A stretch of DNA of 64,000 nt from Paraphaeosphaeria minitans (taxonomy: Eukaryota; Ascomycota; Dothideomycetes; Pleosporales; Didymosphaeriaceae): NCBI GenBank assembly GCA_015832175.1, contig WJXW01000019.1, positions 434,001-498,000 of the forward strand. Reading direction: 5' to 3'. A program made the position numbers and the translations under genes. The notes beneath the pieces are model-generated. The model was not told the DNA's origin. It saw nothing but the letters and a program-made list of their open reading frames with translations, and searched no databases. Positions within the stretch are counted from its first letter, which is position 1. Each line of letters starts with the position of its first letter. Of the stretch, positions 42,801-52,081 are shown one piece after another.

Positions 42801-43656
42801 AGTTGTCTAGTTGTGCTGTATCTTGCGCCGCAAGCGGGTCTGGGATACCCTGAACGCCTATCTCTATCAGACCGGCAAACTTTGGTAGGCTTGCCTCTGG
42901 GACTCTGTAGTGGTACTGAGCTAGGTGCGGAGTACCTAGTGCGGAAGTGGGGATAGAGGTCACTATCGTCTCGTGGTCTGATCCGCTGTGCATGCTGGCC
43001 TCGACAGCCGACTGGGCGAATGGGATGTTAGAGAAGGTCAGATCAAGGACATGACCAGCGCAGTGCGTTGGCTGCCCTGGCACGCCAATGTAGTCCATGG
43101 AGGCGGCGGCCGCCCACCTGGCAAGCTCTATGCCGCCGTTGGCTGCGGTGACAGCCGGTTCAAAGGATTCGTGTCGGACATTGAAGTCACCTCCCACAAG
43201 GCAGTGTTGGGGAGGCGTGAGATGCGTGACGTATTGAAGTACGTCAGGGGTAAGTGGCTGTCTATAGCAGTTGAGTATTGCTACTCCGTTCACAACAACC
43301 CATAGCAGGTCTGGATGGTTGAGACTTTCTCTAGTCTGGAGTCTTAGGTGGTACCCTTTCCGGATATACGTCATCACCCGAGGGCGCGCTGAGCCCGATG
43401 CGGTGGGAGTGTCCCAAGTGCTGATCGGTGCGAGGTGCCGAAAGCCAGGGTGGGTAGAGGTCCTTGAGTTGGCACATGTGAAGGGCTCTTGCACGCATAC
43501 AACATCCAGGCCCTTCTGAAAGGCCACTTCTAGTATGGTGATATGGCAGGGAGAGCTCCTGCCGACATTGGCCCAGCATACTCGTAGCTGTTTGCTTGGT
43601 AGACTGGGCTGTTGTTGCCCGTTATAGGCTGGGGTGTTGTTGGGGTGTTCTAGCAT
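39820..43656 (-). CDS. LINE A ORF2: endonuclease - reverse transcriptase - RNase H
   Basis: 1278 codons, ATG at 43654-43656 overlapping the ORF1 stop. Domains: APE-type endonuclease, residues about 25-230 (DVVCVQEPFT, GGDFNVRH, SDHETIV). RT, about 500-760 (SWRPIALLSCIGKGLERTVA, HGGALPKRSAADLTAAF, GTPQGSPLSPVLY and the catalytic FGYADDICLYR near 670). RNase H, about 980-1110 (VTIFSDGSEQYTKEG, DAEVVGAWRGLQ, CVDSTSVIWGL, WAPGHLGIEGNETADRLA). C-terminal zinc cluster CSCGRDKTPEHLALC near 1212. It nicks target DNA and reverse-transcribes the element RNA at the nick. All catalytic motifs are intact. Confidence 0.95.
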   Translation of the reverse strand: MLEHPNNTPAYNGQQQPSLPSKQLRVCWANVGRSSPCHITILEVAFQKGLDVVCVQEPFTCANSRTSTHPGFRHLAPISTWDTPTASGSARPRVMTYIRKGYHLRLQTRESLNHPDLLWVVVNGVAILNCYRQPLTPDVLQYVTHLTPPQHCLVGGDFNVRHESFEPAVTAANGGIELARWAAAASMDYIGVPGQPTHCAGHVLDLTFSNIPFAQSAVEASMHSGSDHETIVTSIPTSALGTPHLAQYHYRVPEASLPKFAGLIEIGVQGIPDPLAAQDTAQLDNCVSLLTETIQQSVRTAGRPDRKEGRAAPWWTEECKTAYQAYKRARQLYLGSPPSEETRAFKTIVRQAKRQYWRHVIDNAKDDKDLFKVIAWHKLTPENQETPLIVNDTTIYDPLEKAEALREEVLNRYTAEDDLRQCPDQEAAATLPWSTYISLEEAERNTIGVSSTSPGTDRSTVRLLRACWAHVGELIRRIFQQCLELNHFPAYWKLAEVAMIPKVGKTDRTSPRSWRPIALLSCIGKGLERTVARRIAWTAMTHKILSPQHGGALPKRSAADLTAAFTHDTEAAWALNQHVTMVTLDVQGAFDALLKNRLLHRMVEQGWPQRTILFIDSFLTARRVQVRLGQVTTPSYPAACGTPQGSPLSPVLYTLYLAELLSMDIERRFGYADDICLYRASHSLDNNVELLAADLRQIRTWGAINKVTFAPEKQEMIHLTRQRSSYAPLCVVDEHLTIHPILPGGEHCQPALRWLGIWFDRRLTFRRHVAMRAAKAAKVAHHIRSLARTTCGPPASSLRKATIACVYPSLLHGTECWYRGRTKPPRTLKPGRPPEVSAYVGWHIAAIDKTIAIAARGILPVWRTTPTATLFRDAGLPSAAVALEEAKLRYATHLRAIDSDHLLTNRAVVPIVNRGKGAGKPQRIQTKVQQLGSLLPEIPRTELIAPHYSPGCRTDPTLGIDKKTAAKSFKEWWAQLPPLDVTIFSDGSEQYTKEGEKRVTYGYAVYQNGRQLQSGRGSLHPTSHVFDAEVVGAWRGLQHTIRQPALSTRRIWMCVDSTSVIWGLRGVAPSTSQWAFLACHGAMETHDVSIKWAPGHLGIEGNETADRLANQEAQHPSPPTGKAAVPTLSGIKSVARKVLRSIQQIWWADKKTKLSRWYKSWELDYAPRRGPGELDLPRAVLARFLSIRSMHGDFAWYHRKFNHNDANLTCSCGRDKTPEHLALCRKTLGAFGRWPLRPPALPSSRADGLAYTAALIGDPEAFEAFTQLTQYYTKVCPR

Positions 43657-45305
43657 GTCGATGGTGGGTCATCGCTCATGCTGGTGTCTTCTCTCTCTGA
43701 GGTAGACGGGTCAGTGTAGATAGTGGGTCGTGGCTGCAAGCTTTTGGCAGACATTTGCCGGACGTTGAGGTTTCTATTGCCCGTGGCTGCCCGCCTTGGT
43801 CTCTTTTCTCCGCTGGTAGCGGATGAAGGTACGTGGGAGGCACTGATTGTTCTGGTACGTGTAGCTTGTGCTGCTTGCTCCTGAGTAGTAGGTTGGGGTG
43901 TCGTTGTCTCCTGAGGAGCCTCTGGTGGAGTGGAATCAGGCTGAAGTGTGGCCTGTCTCAGGGTCTCTTCGACTGTTCCGTAGAGGTGCTTGTGTGCTAT
44001 CCTGCCTGCGCGGCGGATGGCTTTTAGCTCAGTCTTTGTAGGCTTGCTTATGTGTCCGTGTACCCGACGAGGGGCTGCAGGGCAGTTGGGGTGGCTGGCT
44101 GGGTGAGGGCCGTGACAGTTAGCACACATAGCTTTGTGGGGGCAACTGTCTCCGTGCTGTCCTTGGTGTCGGTCCGTACGGTCACCGCAGTGCGCACAGC
44201 GGGCTACTCGGGTACAGCGTGCAGCGTTGCAGTATCCCTGGCAGCCTGGGTCATGTCGCTGTATAGTTGGACGTTTGTGGATTTCCTTTGAGAATTGGCT
44301 CGTGCCAAAAAGCTGGAATGAGCGGACTGGCTGCTTGTATGAGATAATCCAGGTAGTGAGGCCATTCTGGTTCACCCCGTGCCGTGAGGTCCTGCAGCTG
44401 ACGGGCTGCTTGCCTGTTTGTGAGCATACCTCTTCCTCGACCAGCTGGGTAGTAGTTGGTATTTCTGTGCCGTCTAGGGTCCGAAAAGAGCTGGGTACTC
44501 CTTGCACTGCGTAGTTGATCCAGCGTTCTGGGATCCTGATCGCGTCTCCGTCTAGCGCTTGTACTATAAGTACCTGGTTCTCTTGCGTTAGGAGTTGTTC
44601 CCGGATATTCTGGTTAGCTGGGGTAATTGCCCAGCCTGTATTGATAGGTGATGCAGTAGGTATATCCTTGAGGGTGATTCCTCCTATGCTCTTGCATATT
44701 GCCTGCCTTACTGCAAATGGTGATGGTTGTTGCAGTCGCATTGCTGGGTTAGAGATGGCTATAAAGATTCGATTGTCTTCTTTTGGCTTAGCTAGCGGGG
44801 CGGGCCGCGTCCTAGCAGCGATCAGGGGTCGACTGATGCCCCTATTCGAGTTTTGGGGGTCTCTGGCTACGTCCGCCCAGGAGCGGCGTCCTGATTCCTG
44901 GCTCCTGGAGTTGCTGTAGCCGGCGTCGCTGCTCCAGCGGGAGCTGGGAGGGGAGTTGCTTGGGGAGAGGGAGGTCAGGGCATGGATGACTCTCTGCTGC
45001 AGCTCCTCTGCGATATTGGCTTCTTGAGGATTAGTGTAGCCTTGTGCGTGTTGATCTACGGCTGCTGCGAAGGCGGCAGTGATGGTGTTCCATAGCTGGG
45101 TGGTCTGCTGGGTCTCGGTGATGTGGCGTTGGACGGCGTCAGAGACTCGAGGTTTGGGAGCGCCCCCACCGGGGTTCTGACTGCTCAGCGGGGGTGCCGG
45201 GTGGTGCACGTCCTTCTGGAGCCGTCTTGAGGCGCTGGTATTGAGCTGCTGAGGGGACTCGGGGTCTGGGGACCCCGTGTGGTGGGAGGAGGGAGACTCT
45301 ACCAT
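43650..45305 (-). CDS. LINE A ORF1 (Gag-like), copy 2
   Basis: 551 codons from ATG 45303-45305. Same domain order as the copy 1 ORF1: P/S/Q-rich N-terminus, an SWADVARDP motif near residue 140, knuckles with CAHCGDRTDRHQGQH and CPHKAMCANC, and a tail ending DDPPSTC. ORF1 stop and ORF2 start overlap as ATGCTAG, which implies reinitiation or coupled translation of ORF2. Confidence 0.92.
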   Translation of the reverse strand: MVESPSSHHTGSPDPESPQQLNTSASRRLQKDVHHPAPPLSSQNPGGGAPKPRVSDAVQRHITETQQTTQLWNTITAAFAAAVDQHAQGYTNPQEANIAEELQQRVIHALTSLSPSNSPPSSRWSSDAGYSNSRSQESGRRSWADVARDPQNSNRGISRPLIAARTRPAPLAKPKEDNRIFIAISNPAMRLQQPSPFAVRQAICKSIGGITLKDIPTASPINTGWAITPANQNIREQLLTQENQVLIVQALDGDAIRIPERWINYAVQGVPSSFRTLDGTEIPTTTQLVEEEVCSQTGKQPVSCRTSRHGVNQNGLTTWIISYKQPVRSFQLFGTSQFSKEIHKRPTIQRHDPGCQGYCNAARCTRVARCAHCGDRTDRHQGQHGDSCPHKAMCANCHGPHPASHPNCPAAPRRVHGHISKPTKTELKAIRRAGRIAHKHLYGTVEETLRQATLQPDSTPPEAPQETTTPQPTTQEQAAQATRTRTISASHVPSSATSGEKRPRRAATGNRNLNVRQMSAKSLQPRPTIYTDPSTSEREDTSMSDDPPSTC

Positions 45306-45451
45306 CCTATTAAGCTCCCTTACGCGTCGCGCGGGGGACCTAGGCGGATGCTAGAGGTACTCCCAGAGTGGCCGCAGCGAGCCGGATCAGTTGCTGGGAT
45401 TTTTGGGGCCTCTGTGAAGGAAGTCCAAAAATCGAAAGTTTGGTGTTCGGT

Positions 45452-45466
45452 GTTGGATTGAGTGGC
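45452..45466. repeat. Target-site duplication of LINE A copy 2 (right)
   Basis: Second copy of GTTGGATTGAGTGGC; see 39421-39435. Sequence beyond it (GATATGCCTG...) is the original host side. Confidence 0.85.
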
Positions 45467-45501
45467 GATATGCCTGTAGCTTCAAAGGCGCTAAGTATCA
45501 A

Positions 45502-46582
45502 TTAAGGCCTCATCGTATTAATCCAGGCCCTTGAGAAAAGCCTGAAGAAGTCTCTTATCACGATAGATAGTAGGCCCTGACTACTATGGATAAATGCCGA
45601 TAGCTCATTTAAATACGCTGTTAATAGAGGCTTGAACATAGATACGTTAAGAGGCTGCAGCGTATGGGTCGCATGAGGTGGATAGATGGCCAGGAGGATC
45701 CTATTGCGGTCACAGTAATCGATAAAGTCCATAGTGAGGTGAGATCCATGGCCGTCGACGATCAACAATCGATATCTCCCAGACCTCTGTTTTGTGAGGC
45801 GATCAAACACCTGCTCCAGCCATGCCAGCCCGATCTGATTATTGCTCCAGCCAGATTCAGATAAGGTGATAAAGGCGATGGTGATCATGATCTAAATCCT
45901 CTACCCACGTTGATTGTATGTTGCCAGAGGTGGCCGGATAGATCAGGGCTGGGTCTAGGTAAGTCCCATCTGCGCAGATACAGGCGATGAGTGATATCCA
46001 ATCACGGTTACCATCCTGGATAGCCTGCCGTACAGCGTGGGCCTCATACAGAGGCCTGTCGAAGATCCTCTTTGAGCGGGAGGTGATACCAATCAGGAAG
46101 CCTTTCTCATCTATATTGTACGTATCTCAGGCCTCAATTCGATACTGGGCTATCTTATCACGTAGGAGGCCGAAGTAGAGCTCGTATTTGTGTGGGGAAT
46201 CAGCTTAGTGGCGATTACGATCGATGCCGGCAGTCCATCGAGATATTAAGGATTCCTTGTTCTGTTGGGTGAATCAATTAACCCACTAAATAGAGACCTG
46301 CTTTCTAGCTATCGTAGAGGCAAAGCTCTGTATCATCTGGCGTGTAGGTGCAAGGCCACGCTCAGTGAGTTTTTTGATGTATTGTAGAAGCTCTATCTCC
46401 TGATTATGGGTGAGGTTGCGTCGTTGTTCGTCGGCATCTTCACGTAGGCCTGTGACGCCTCGGTGTCTCCGGGATAGTGTAGATCGATCAACACCAAACA
46501 GATCAGCATATCTCTGGTATACAAGTTGTTCATCTAGTTCTCGCGATTCAATTGCCGTAATCGCAGCCTCAATTGGATCCAT
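45502..46582 (-). pseudogene. pogo-type DDE transposase, decayed
   Basis: N-terminus from ATG 46580-46582 (MDPIEAAITAIESRELDEQL) carries an HTH (YADLFGVDRSTLSRRHRG) and the start of a CENP-B-like second HTH. The catalytic region follows with DTYNIDEKGFLIGI, WISLIACICADGTYLDPALI and LIVDGHGSHLTMDFIDYC, then YPPHATHTLQPLNVSMFKPL, ending at 45502. It is inactivated by in-frame stops at the VSI-stop-WVN-stop-F and NRH-stop-ADS positions, a TGA before DTYNIDEKG, and a frameshift near 45890. Several stops are explained by C-to-T changes (CAA to TAA, CGA to TGA). A different subfamily from the pogo half at 20.4 kb. Confidence 0.85.
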
Positions 46583-46890
46583 ATTGGTGGAGCTGCGCGT
46601 TGCAGAGTTATGGTGTTGCATGGGCGGGGCGTGCATTGAGTGCTGGCGTGCACCGACTGTCAAGATACGGTATGTGAAGAGGGCGAGAAGAAAGAATTTC
46701 AGGACGGGATAGGTGTTGTTACGGTAGAAGGTGCCAACACGGGAGGGTGTCTTGCTGGGATGCGGCGGGGGTTGTATCGGTGGGTGGGGGTGCGGCGGCG
46801 CGGGCTTGGTCGAGTACTGCCTCGCAACACGGAGGCGTTGCACGAGGCGCGGGGATGCCTGCACGACGGCTGGAACCGAGGGGCGGATAG
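46583..46890 (-). pseudogene. Mitochondrial-type presequence plus membrane segment, gene 5' fragment
   Basis: Directly upstream of, and in frame with, the pogo ATG is an open stretch rich in R/S with a mitochondrial-targeting look (RSIRPSVPAVVQASPRLVQR, VARQYSTKP). A proline linker and a membrane helix with flanking residues follow (GTFYRNNTYPVLKFFLLAL, FTYRILTVG). It resembles short inner-membrane assembly-type proteins. No ATG is present in the expected place (frame reads LLRS), so the start may be mutated or in an upstream exon. The rest of the host gene is not seen downstream of the transposon. Function unassigned. Confidence 0.4.
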
Positions 46891-47393
46891 ATCGTAATAG
46901 AGCGTCGCGAGGAACCGATACAGGGAGCTCAAGCAGAGCAGACGTTAAGCGTGTCCGGCGTGCGTGTGGAGAGGGCTACGGCGCTTCTGGCGCGTAGGTT
47001 GGAGGGCGGATGTCGTGATGTCGTGGATGTTCGGGTGAACAGTCGCGGCGCCGGCAAAGACCAGACGAAAGAAAGCGGCAAACTCCCGGGCAGGAGTACG
47101 TACGGGGAGGATAGAAGGATTCGATAGCTCGCGCGTATCAAGGGGCGTTAGTATCGATAGATCAGAGTGAAGTAACGAATCAACAAGAGAGGCCTCAGTG
47201 AATCCAAACGATAGATTGATAAACAAGTTAAACACGAATGGCAGGCTCGACAGCCGGTGCTCAGTGTTGAGCGCTCACTACTGAGCAGTCACGTGCCTGT
47301 AAGCGCCGTGCCTCACAGCCTCGTAGGTACATAAGGGCTGGCCTTTCCTTCGTCCGTCTCTAGATCCCAACACCTCCTTCACCGTGCACAACG
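46891..47393. other. Intergenic, with an unassigned minus-strand ORF 46945-47235
   Basis: The 96-codon minus-strand frame reads FNLFINLSFGFTEASLVDSL and AREFAAFFRLVFAGAATVHP. It looks protein-like and could be an upstream exon of the mitochondrial-type fragment, or part of something else. The rest should hold the promoter of the Zn2Cys6 gene at 47394. Confidence 0.35.
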
Positions 47394-49051
47394 ATGCCGA
47401 GCTCTCTTGAACTATGGAGACAGTACCACAACATATCGGAGAATGCTTTCGCGGATCTCATGTCCATTCTGTCCAGCAATAATACAGCAAACCCTAACTC
47501 AACAACTCCAGCGCCAGTGGTCAGTGCCCGGAGGACGTCGGCACTTTCTTTACCATCTCATCACGATCCTTGGCAGGGACAAAATGTGCCCCCTGTCTAT
47601 TTCCCTGCGGCATATCCTATTCAACCCGAATGTGATAACGAGAGCTCTTTAACTTCTGTGAACATTCAACTCGATAATTCGTCGTCGCAAATGTCTTATC
47701 CGGGTGATATTTGGGTCGTAAAACCACATCGTGAGCCTCGCGCGAATGAAGTACCCTGCGCTCGATGCTGGTACTCGAAGCGCAAGGTATTGTTACTTTC
47801 GTGACAATGGAAGGGTTTGCGCTAATAACGGCTAGTGTGTGCCTGCAGGAAGTTCTATGTGCAGTCGCTGCACGGAGAGCAAGCTGCCGCCAACTATTTG
47901 CATCCGAATACGATTCACTGATACACCAGTCTTTGATAAATGTATGTTTTGCTAATAAATTCTTAGATCTAGCTTTGACATAGAGCAGGGAAACAGAAAG
48001 ATTACGCCAAGAAGCTTACGTGGGAAAGTCTCTCATCGTACTCTTCTCCAGACACTGTGAGCCTGCAGCACTTTCAAGATGGGCCGACCTTCATTGACAG
48101 CTGTTGTCGGTTCGAGATAGCAAACATCGAAGATACATACTTATTCCATAAGACAACTTCAGGCTGGGAAAGTATGATTACTACACCATTTGCGTTGTCC
48201 CAGCTCCCACATGAGTCAACAATCGACGCGTATGTTCGACAACATGCAGTATTCTTCCTTGATCAACCAAGGAGCAACACATCGTGGTTGAATGTTATTC
48301 TACAACGAGCGACGGAACTCGCAACGGTAAGTACTTCAGAAGAGTTACTAATCGCAGTCTGACCTCTTGCGTTCAGGATGGCTTGATCGAGAAAACCTTG
48401 AGCTTGTGGTCTGCTCACCGTCTCCTTATGACAGGCTGGCAACTACCTGAAGCGGGGAGTCTTGGGATGTGGCCCGTCATGGATAAAGAATCATTGCTTT
48501 ATGGCACAATACCCGCTCCGCGCGTGCTTCAAAACCAATTGGACCAAATGCTAGAAAAGTACTGTGCCAACAAAGAGCTTGAATGTCTCAAAGAACTTCA
48601 ACGAGCTATGCGAGAAACGAAGGGTGATCGACCGTGGATCGTCATCTTTGTTACAGCGGTCATTCTCTTACACATAAGAGAAAGAGATATATGGAGATTG
48701 TTGTACTGGACTCTACACAACAATGGCGTAGGTGTTGGATACTATTATCCTAAGTATACACTGACACTATAGTAGACCTATACATGGCGGCATCCGGAAC
48801 AAGCACAAACACTTCTCAAACGAAGTATACACGCAAGCAATGTCCTTTTGGCACATCTAAACGTTATTGGGAAGGTTCCTGATTCCTTCCTGTTTCTTAC
48901 GACCTATGCAAATAACTCCCTTCCGCCAGCTAAGGAAAGATATCACTGGATGAATGAAGCTAGCACGGATTTTTCTTTGTGCAGATTGGCATTCAAGGAC
49001 AGGAAGTCATCTGAGTTTGTCCAAGCGAGCACTGTCGATTTTGGCTGCTGA
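47394..49051 (+). CDS. Zn2Cys6 transcription factor, five exons
   Basis: Model join(47394..47786,47836..47941,47986..48326,48377..48727,48776..49051), 488 residues. All four introns (49, 44, 50, 48 bp) have GT...AG borders and branch sites such as GCTAATAAC and TTACTAAT. Splicing intron 1 completes the cluster: Cys 122, 125, 132, 140, 143 and 153 (CARCWYSKRK then CVPAGSSMCSRC...), a C-x2-C-x6-C-x7-C-x2-C-x9-C arrangement. The cluster lies in the middle rather than at the N-terminus, after a S/T/N/P-rich 120-residue leader. The C-terminal 300 residues (FALSQLPHESTIDAYVRQHA, RETKGDRPWIVIFVTAVILL) look like a fungal regulatory domain. Its stop is 9 bp from the stop of the convergent HD-kinase gene, so the two 3' UTRs must overlap. 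Frame is intact. Confidence 0.82.
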
Positions 49052-49060
49052 GTAGATATT

Positions 49061-50457
49061 CTACATAACACCACGCAGATGGAGTATTTTCTGAATTGCC
49101 GCACGGACGGGCGTATAGACCTCATCAACAGATCCACGACACTCGATCTGCTCGATGTCAGTTCATTGTTATTCTCTACTCATAGTTCGTGCTTACATGA
49201 AAAAGTGGTCCACGTTGTTGTAGATGCTTAAGAACCTCAGTATTGTTCGCGTTGAAGGTCTGAAGCCTTTTGGTAATAGAGTCTGGGTTGTCATCTATAC
49301 GGATTGACTGCGCAGAACGGTTCTGTAAACGAGACAGCATTTCTGTCTCAGAGCAGTCCAGTGAGATAGTTGCGTAATTTCTGCAGATCTGCCGAGACGT
49401 CAATATGCATCTCTCTCAGATTACAGGAGCACCGACTTTGGACTCGAAATCAACAGCCTGGGCAACATTCCTAGGAAACCCATCCAGAAGAAACATATGT
49501 CTTTCCTGTCCTTGCACATCATCCATGGCTTGTCTCAGTAGTTGGGTGGTAAACTGAGCTGGAAGTAGGATTGACTTCTTAATGCTCTGAGATATGAAAT
49601 CTCGATAGGGAGACAAGAGGCGTGCTTCCTCTTTGCGTAACAAATCGCCAACAGAGATATGGTGGAAGCCGAACTCTTTTGCGAGACGTTCGCTCTGGGT
49701 TCCTTTCCCAACACCAGGACCTCCTAGGACAGTTAGATGGAACAGGAAGATTAGACGGCAAAGCTTACCGGAAACAAATATTACGATGGGATCGATCAAT
49801 CTTCGCTGCTTTATCTCCTTGTGCCTTTTCAAGCATTCGTCTAGCAAAGGTTGCAATTCTGGCAATGTGATTTTCTCTTTGAGTTCCTTGAACTCTTCAA
49901 GATCTATCCCAGTCCTTTCTTCGTATATGATCGCCTGGTGATAGCACTCAAGCTTATCAAGCTGCTTAACCAATATCGCCGTATCGGTTCTTCCATCCTC
50001 ATACTCATGCCACAAGTCCAGTATAGAATTCGCGAGGTCTGGGTTCGAGGTGCGAAGGGTACACGCGAGAAATTCCAAAGCCATCTCTTCCCGTTTGAAC
50101 TTTTGTTCTGACCTTTGTCAGCATATACACGAAGTGAAGAGAATTTTCCATCTAACCTGTACTAATCCCATCGGAAGGAGTGATATCCCCAATCAAGGCT
50201 TCCCCCATGTCATGAACCAAAGCCATTTGAACAGCCCTCGTTTGCATTTCGCTATCAATCTATACAACATTAGCTCTGAAGGAGGTGCTCATTGAGAAGG
50301 ATCGCACCCCAGATACCATAAAGCACATAACTGCCATACGGTACATGTGATCGCTGACGCTCTCGGGATTTGGCACATTGCGAAGTTCCCATCCGCGTCG
50401 TAGGGTGTTTTTCAACCCTTCAATTAATTCCAGGAAAAAGAATTGCATGCTCGACAT
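49061..50457 (-). CDS. HD-domain 5'-nucleotidase fused to UMP-CMP/adenylate-type kinase
   Basis: Model complement(join(49061..49150,49197..49388,49425..49723,49769..50107,50157..50259,50317..50457)), 387 residues. All introns are GT-AG; the 36-bp one at 49389 is unusually short. Residues 1-190 form an HDDC2/YfbR-like HD domain: NVPNPESVSDHMYRMAVM with His37, LVHDMGEALIGDITP with His63-Asp64, Glu67 and Asp72, and Asp132 in QLDKLE. Relatives hydrolyse deoxyribonucleoside 5'-monophosphates with divalent metal. Residues 195-387 are a nucleoside monophosphate kinase: P-loop GGPGVGKGTQ, FLLDGFPRN, DDNPDSITKRLQTF and the C-terminal GSVDEVYTPVRAAI. One polypeptide thus carries opposing activities on NMP pools. 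Frame intact throughout; substrates are inferred from families. Confidence 0.85.
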
Positions 50458-51542
50458 GATTGATTCTTATGGGGTGATGAGGCGTAGGTGCCCTCAGGTT
50501 CTGTACAGCGGGGTAGAATCTCTCGGTAAACGGGTCAACTATTGACCGGATCTAGACCGTATTGCGCATTTACGCCACTGCTGCCCATACGCAGACGCCC
50601 GCTGAGCTCTATAAACAGCCAAGAAAAATTCCAATGTGCTGAAACCCATCCTCTCGTATTCTCCTCCGACAGCCTTTGCCTATATGGGCATGGAAACTGG
50701 ACGCCCGTCGACAACCCCCGAAAGGCGCACATATTTCCATGGCTCTAAGGATGTATTAGAAGACATGGAAACCCTTTATGGGATACTATCTACTGGCTCC
50801 AGACTTATACAATCTGAAGAGAATGGGATAGAGAGAATAGTAAAGACTTCGTATGTTCAAACTCGTATAGACTGGAAAGGCTGAGTTGACACGACTCTTT
50901 GGTTTTGCTAACTAGGATGAAAATATAGAAGACTTAAATAAAGGGGGCGGAGACTTGGTTTATGGCGGCACCGTTACAAAGACGTCCTTCCGTAGAGGGC
51001 CTTGCCATCCATATCAATCGCCCCGTGTCAGCCTGCATACTGGCGAAGTCTTGATAGCCCCTGTGACGACTATAGAATGATAGATTGCCTTCCTTAGGCA
51101 GTTGCCTTCCTATTTACTAGCCGCTTTGAGATTCGAAGACGATGACTCCTGACAGCTCAAGCGACAATGAGTGGGAAAGGCATTCCTACACGTAGCGGAT
51201 GAGTAAATGGTGTAGACTGCTTGATTCTCGCTCCAGTTTAAGCCTACAAAAGTTAGCTTGTATTGTCACATAGTGACCAATGTCTTTGGTTCGTCACGTG
51301 CGAAGGGAAGGATCAGTATTTTTCCGACGAGTCACATTGCAGCTGGGTCAGGTGCTTAGGCGGGGCTTTGTAGTGGCTTGGTCAAAACCGATCACGCCTA
51401 CTTGTAACGCACCAGCATACCAACTATCGACACCGTTTTCATACAAATATATATACGCTGCGTCTACCGTCTCGATTACACTCCTCATATCTCTCTACCA
51501 CTAGCACTGCTATCGGCCTACTTCACGTCAAAGACCGCCATC
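50458..51542. other. Intergenic, no gene supported
   Basis: An 82-codon plus-strand ORF (50636-50884) is open but lacks recognisable features; it faces away from the HD-kinase promoter. Nothing else seen. Confidence 0.45.
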
Positions 51543-52081
51543 GTGCCTTTGACGCCACGTCTAGAGGAATTTGTCGCGAACGCTGTCCTAGAAGGGCAAG
51601 CTCCTTTCTCAGCGAAAGGGAATGCCGTATTGTATCAATACAAGTTAAGCGAAAAGTGGCGCAAGGACATTTTGCACGACATCTGTCTCAAGGCATGCAC
51701 AAAACATCCAAACAACACTCGTTTAGTAACAAGTGACAGGGTCCCCAAATAAAAGCGAAACTCGGCTGGCCGTTCATCAGCCTACCAAAGAATCAAAGTG
51801 AACTTCTCACGCACGAATCTGGTGAACTCAGGGTCGGGCCAGACGAAATCGTTATTATATTTCCCGTTATATCCTCCAATGCGCTCAAACAGAGAGAGAT
51901 AGAGACCTGGATAAACGGAGAGAAGCGAGAGACGACAAAGCTGGAGCCAGCTTTATACTTGATTCCACCAAACGTCCGCTATATCATACCAAATGATGTC
52001 TGGTTTGTTCCCTATACGTGCCCGCTCAGCTCGCAGGTGAAGGAAAAGAATAGTCTTGTCCCCCAAGGTTCCATAGAGTAG
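51543..52081 (+). CDS. Hypothetical protein, one-base frameshift at a C run
   Basis: Frame 0 from about 51543 (GTG; a true start may lie upstream) reads LTPRLEEFVANAVLEGQAPF and EKWRKDILHDICLKACTKHP, ending at a TAA just after a CCCC run (51743-51746). One base over, the frame continues smoothly with KAKLGWPFISLPKNQSELL, VGPDEIVIIFPVISSNALKQ and IPPNVRYIIPNDVWFVPY to a TAG at 52079-52081. The protein would be about 180 residues if one C is missing from the run. I do not recognise it. Its 3' end overlaps the minus-strand gene at 52026. The indel could be a homopolymer sequencing error. Confidence 0.5.

Larger units (their letters stand above)
39436..45451 (-). mobile_element. LINE family A copy 2, full-length and intact (about 6.0 kb)
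   Basis: A complete Tad/I-like non-LTR retrotransposon: 5' UTR, intact ORF1 (551 aa), intact ORF2 (1278 aa), about 380 bp 3' UTR and a (CCAA)4 tail at 39436-39451. It is flanked by a 13-15 bp target-site duplication. It sits 16 bp from the 5' end of copy 1 in the same orientation, so two copies are in direct tandem. With both ORFs open and near-zero divergence from copy 1, it is potentially active or was very recently. Confidence 0.93.

Noticed and set aside
50636..50884. 82-codon plus-strand ORF upstream of the HD-kinase gene
   Set aside because: Too short and featureless; no intron or promoter support.
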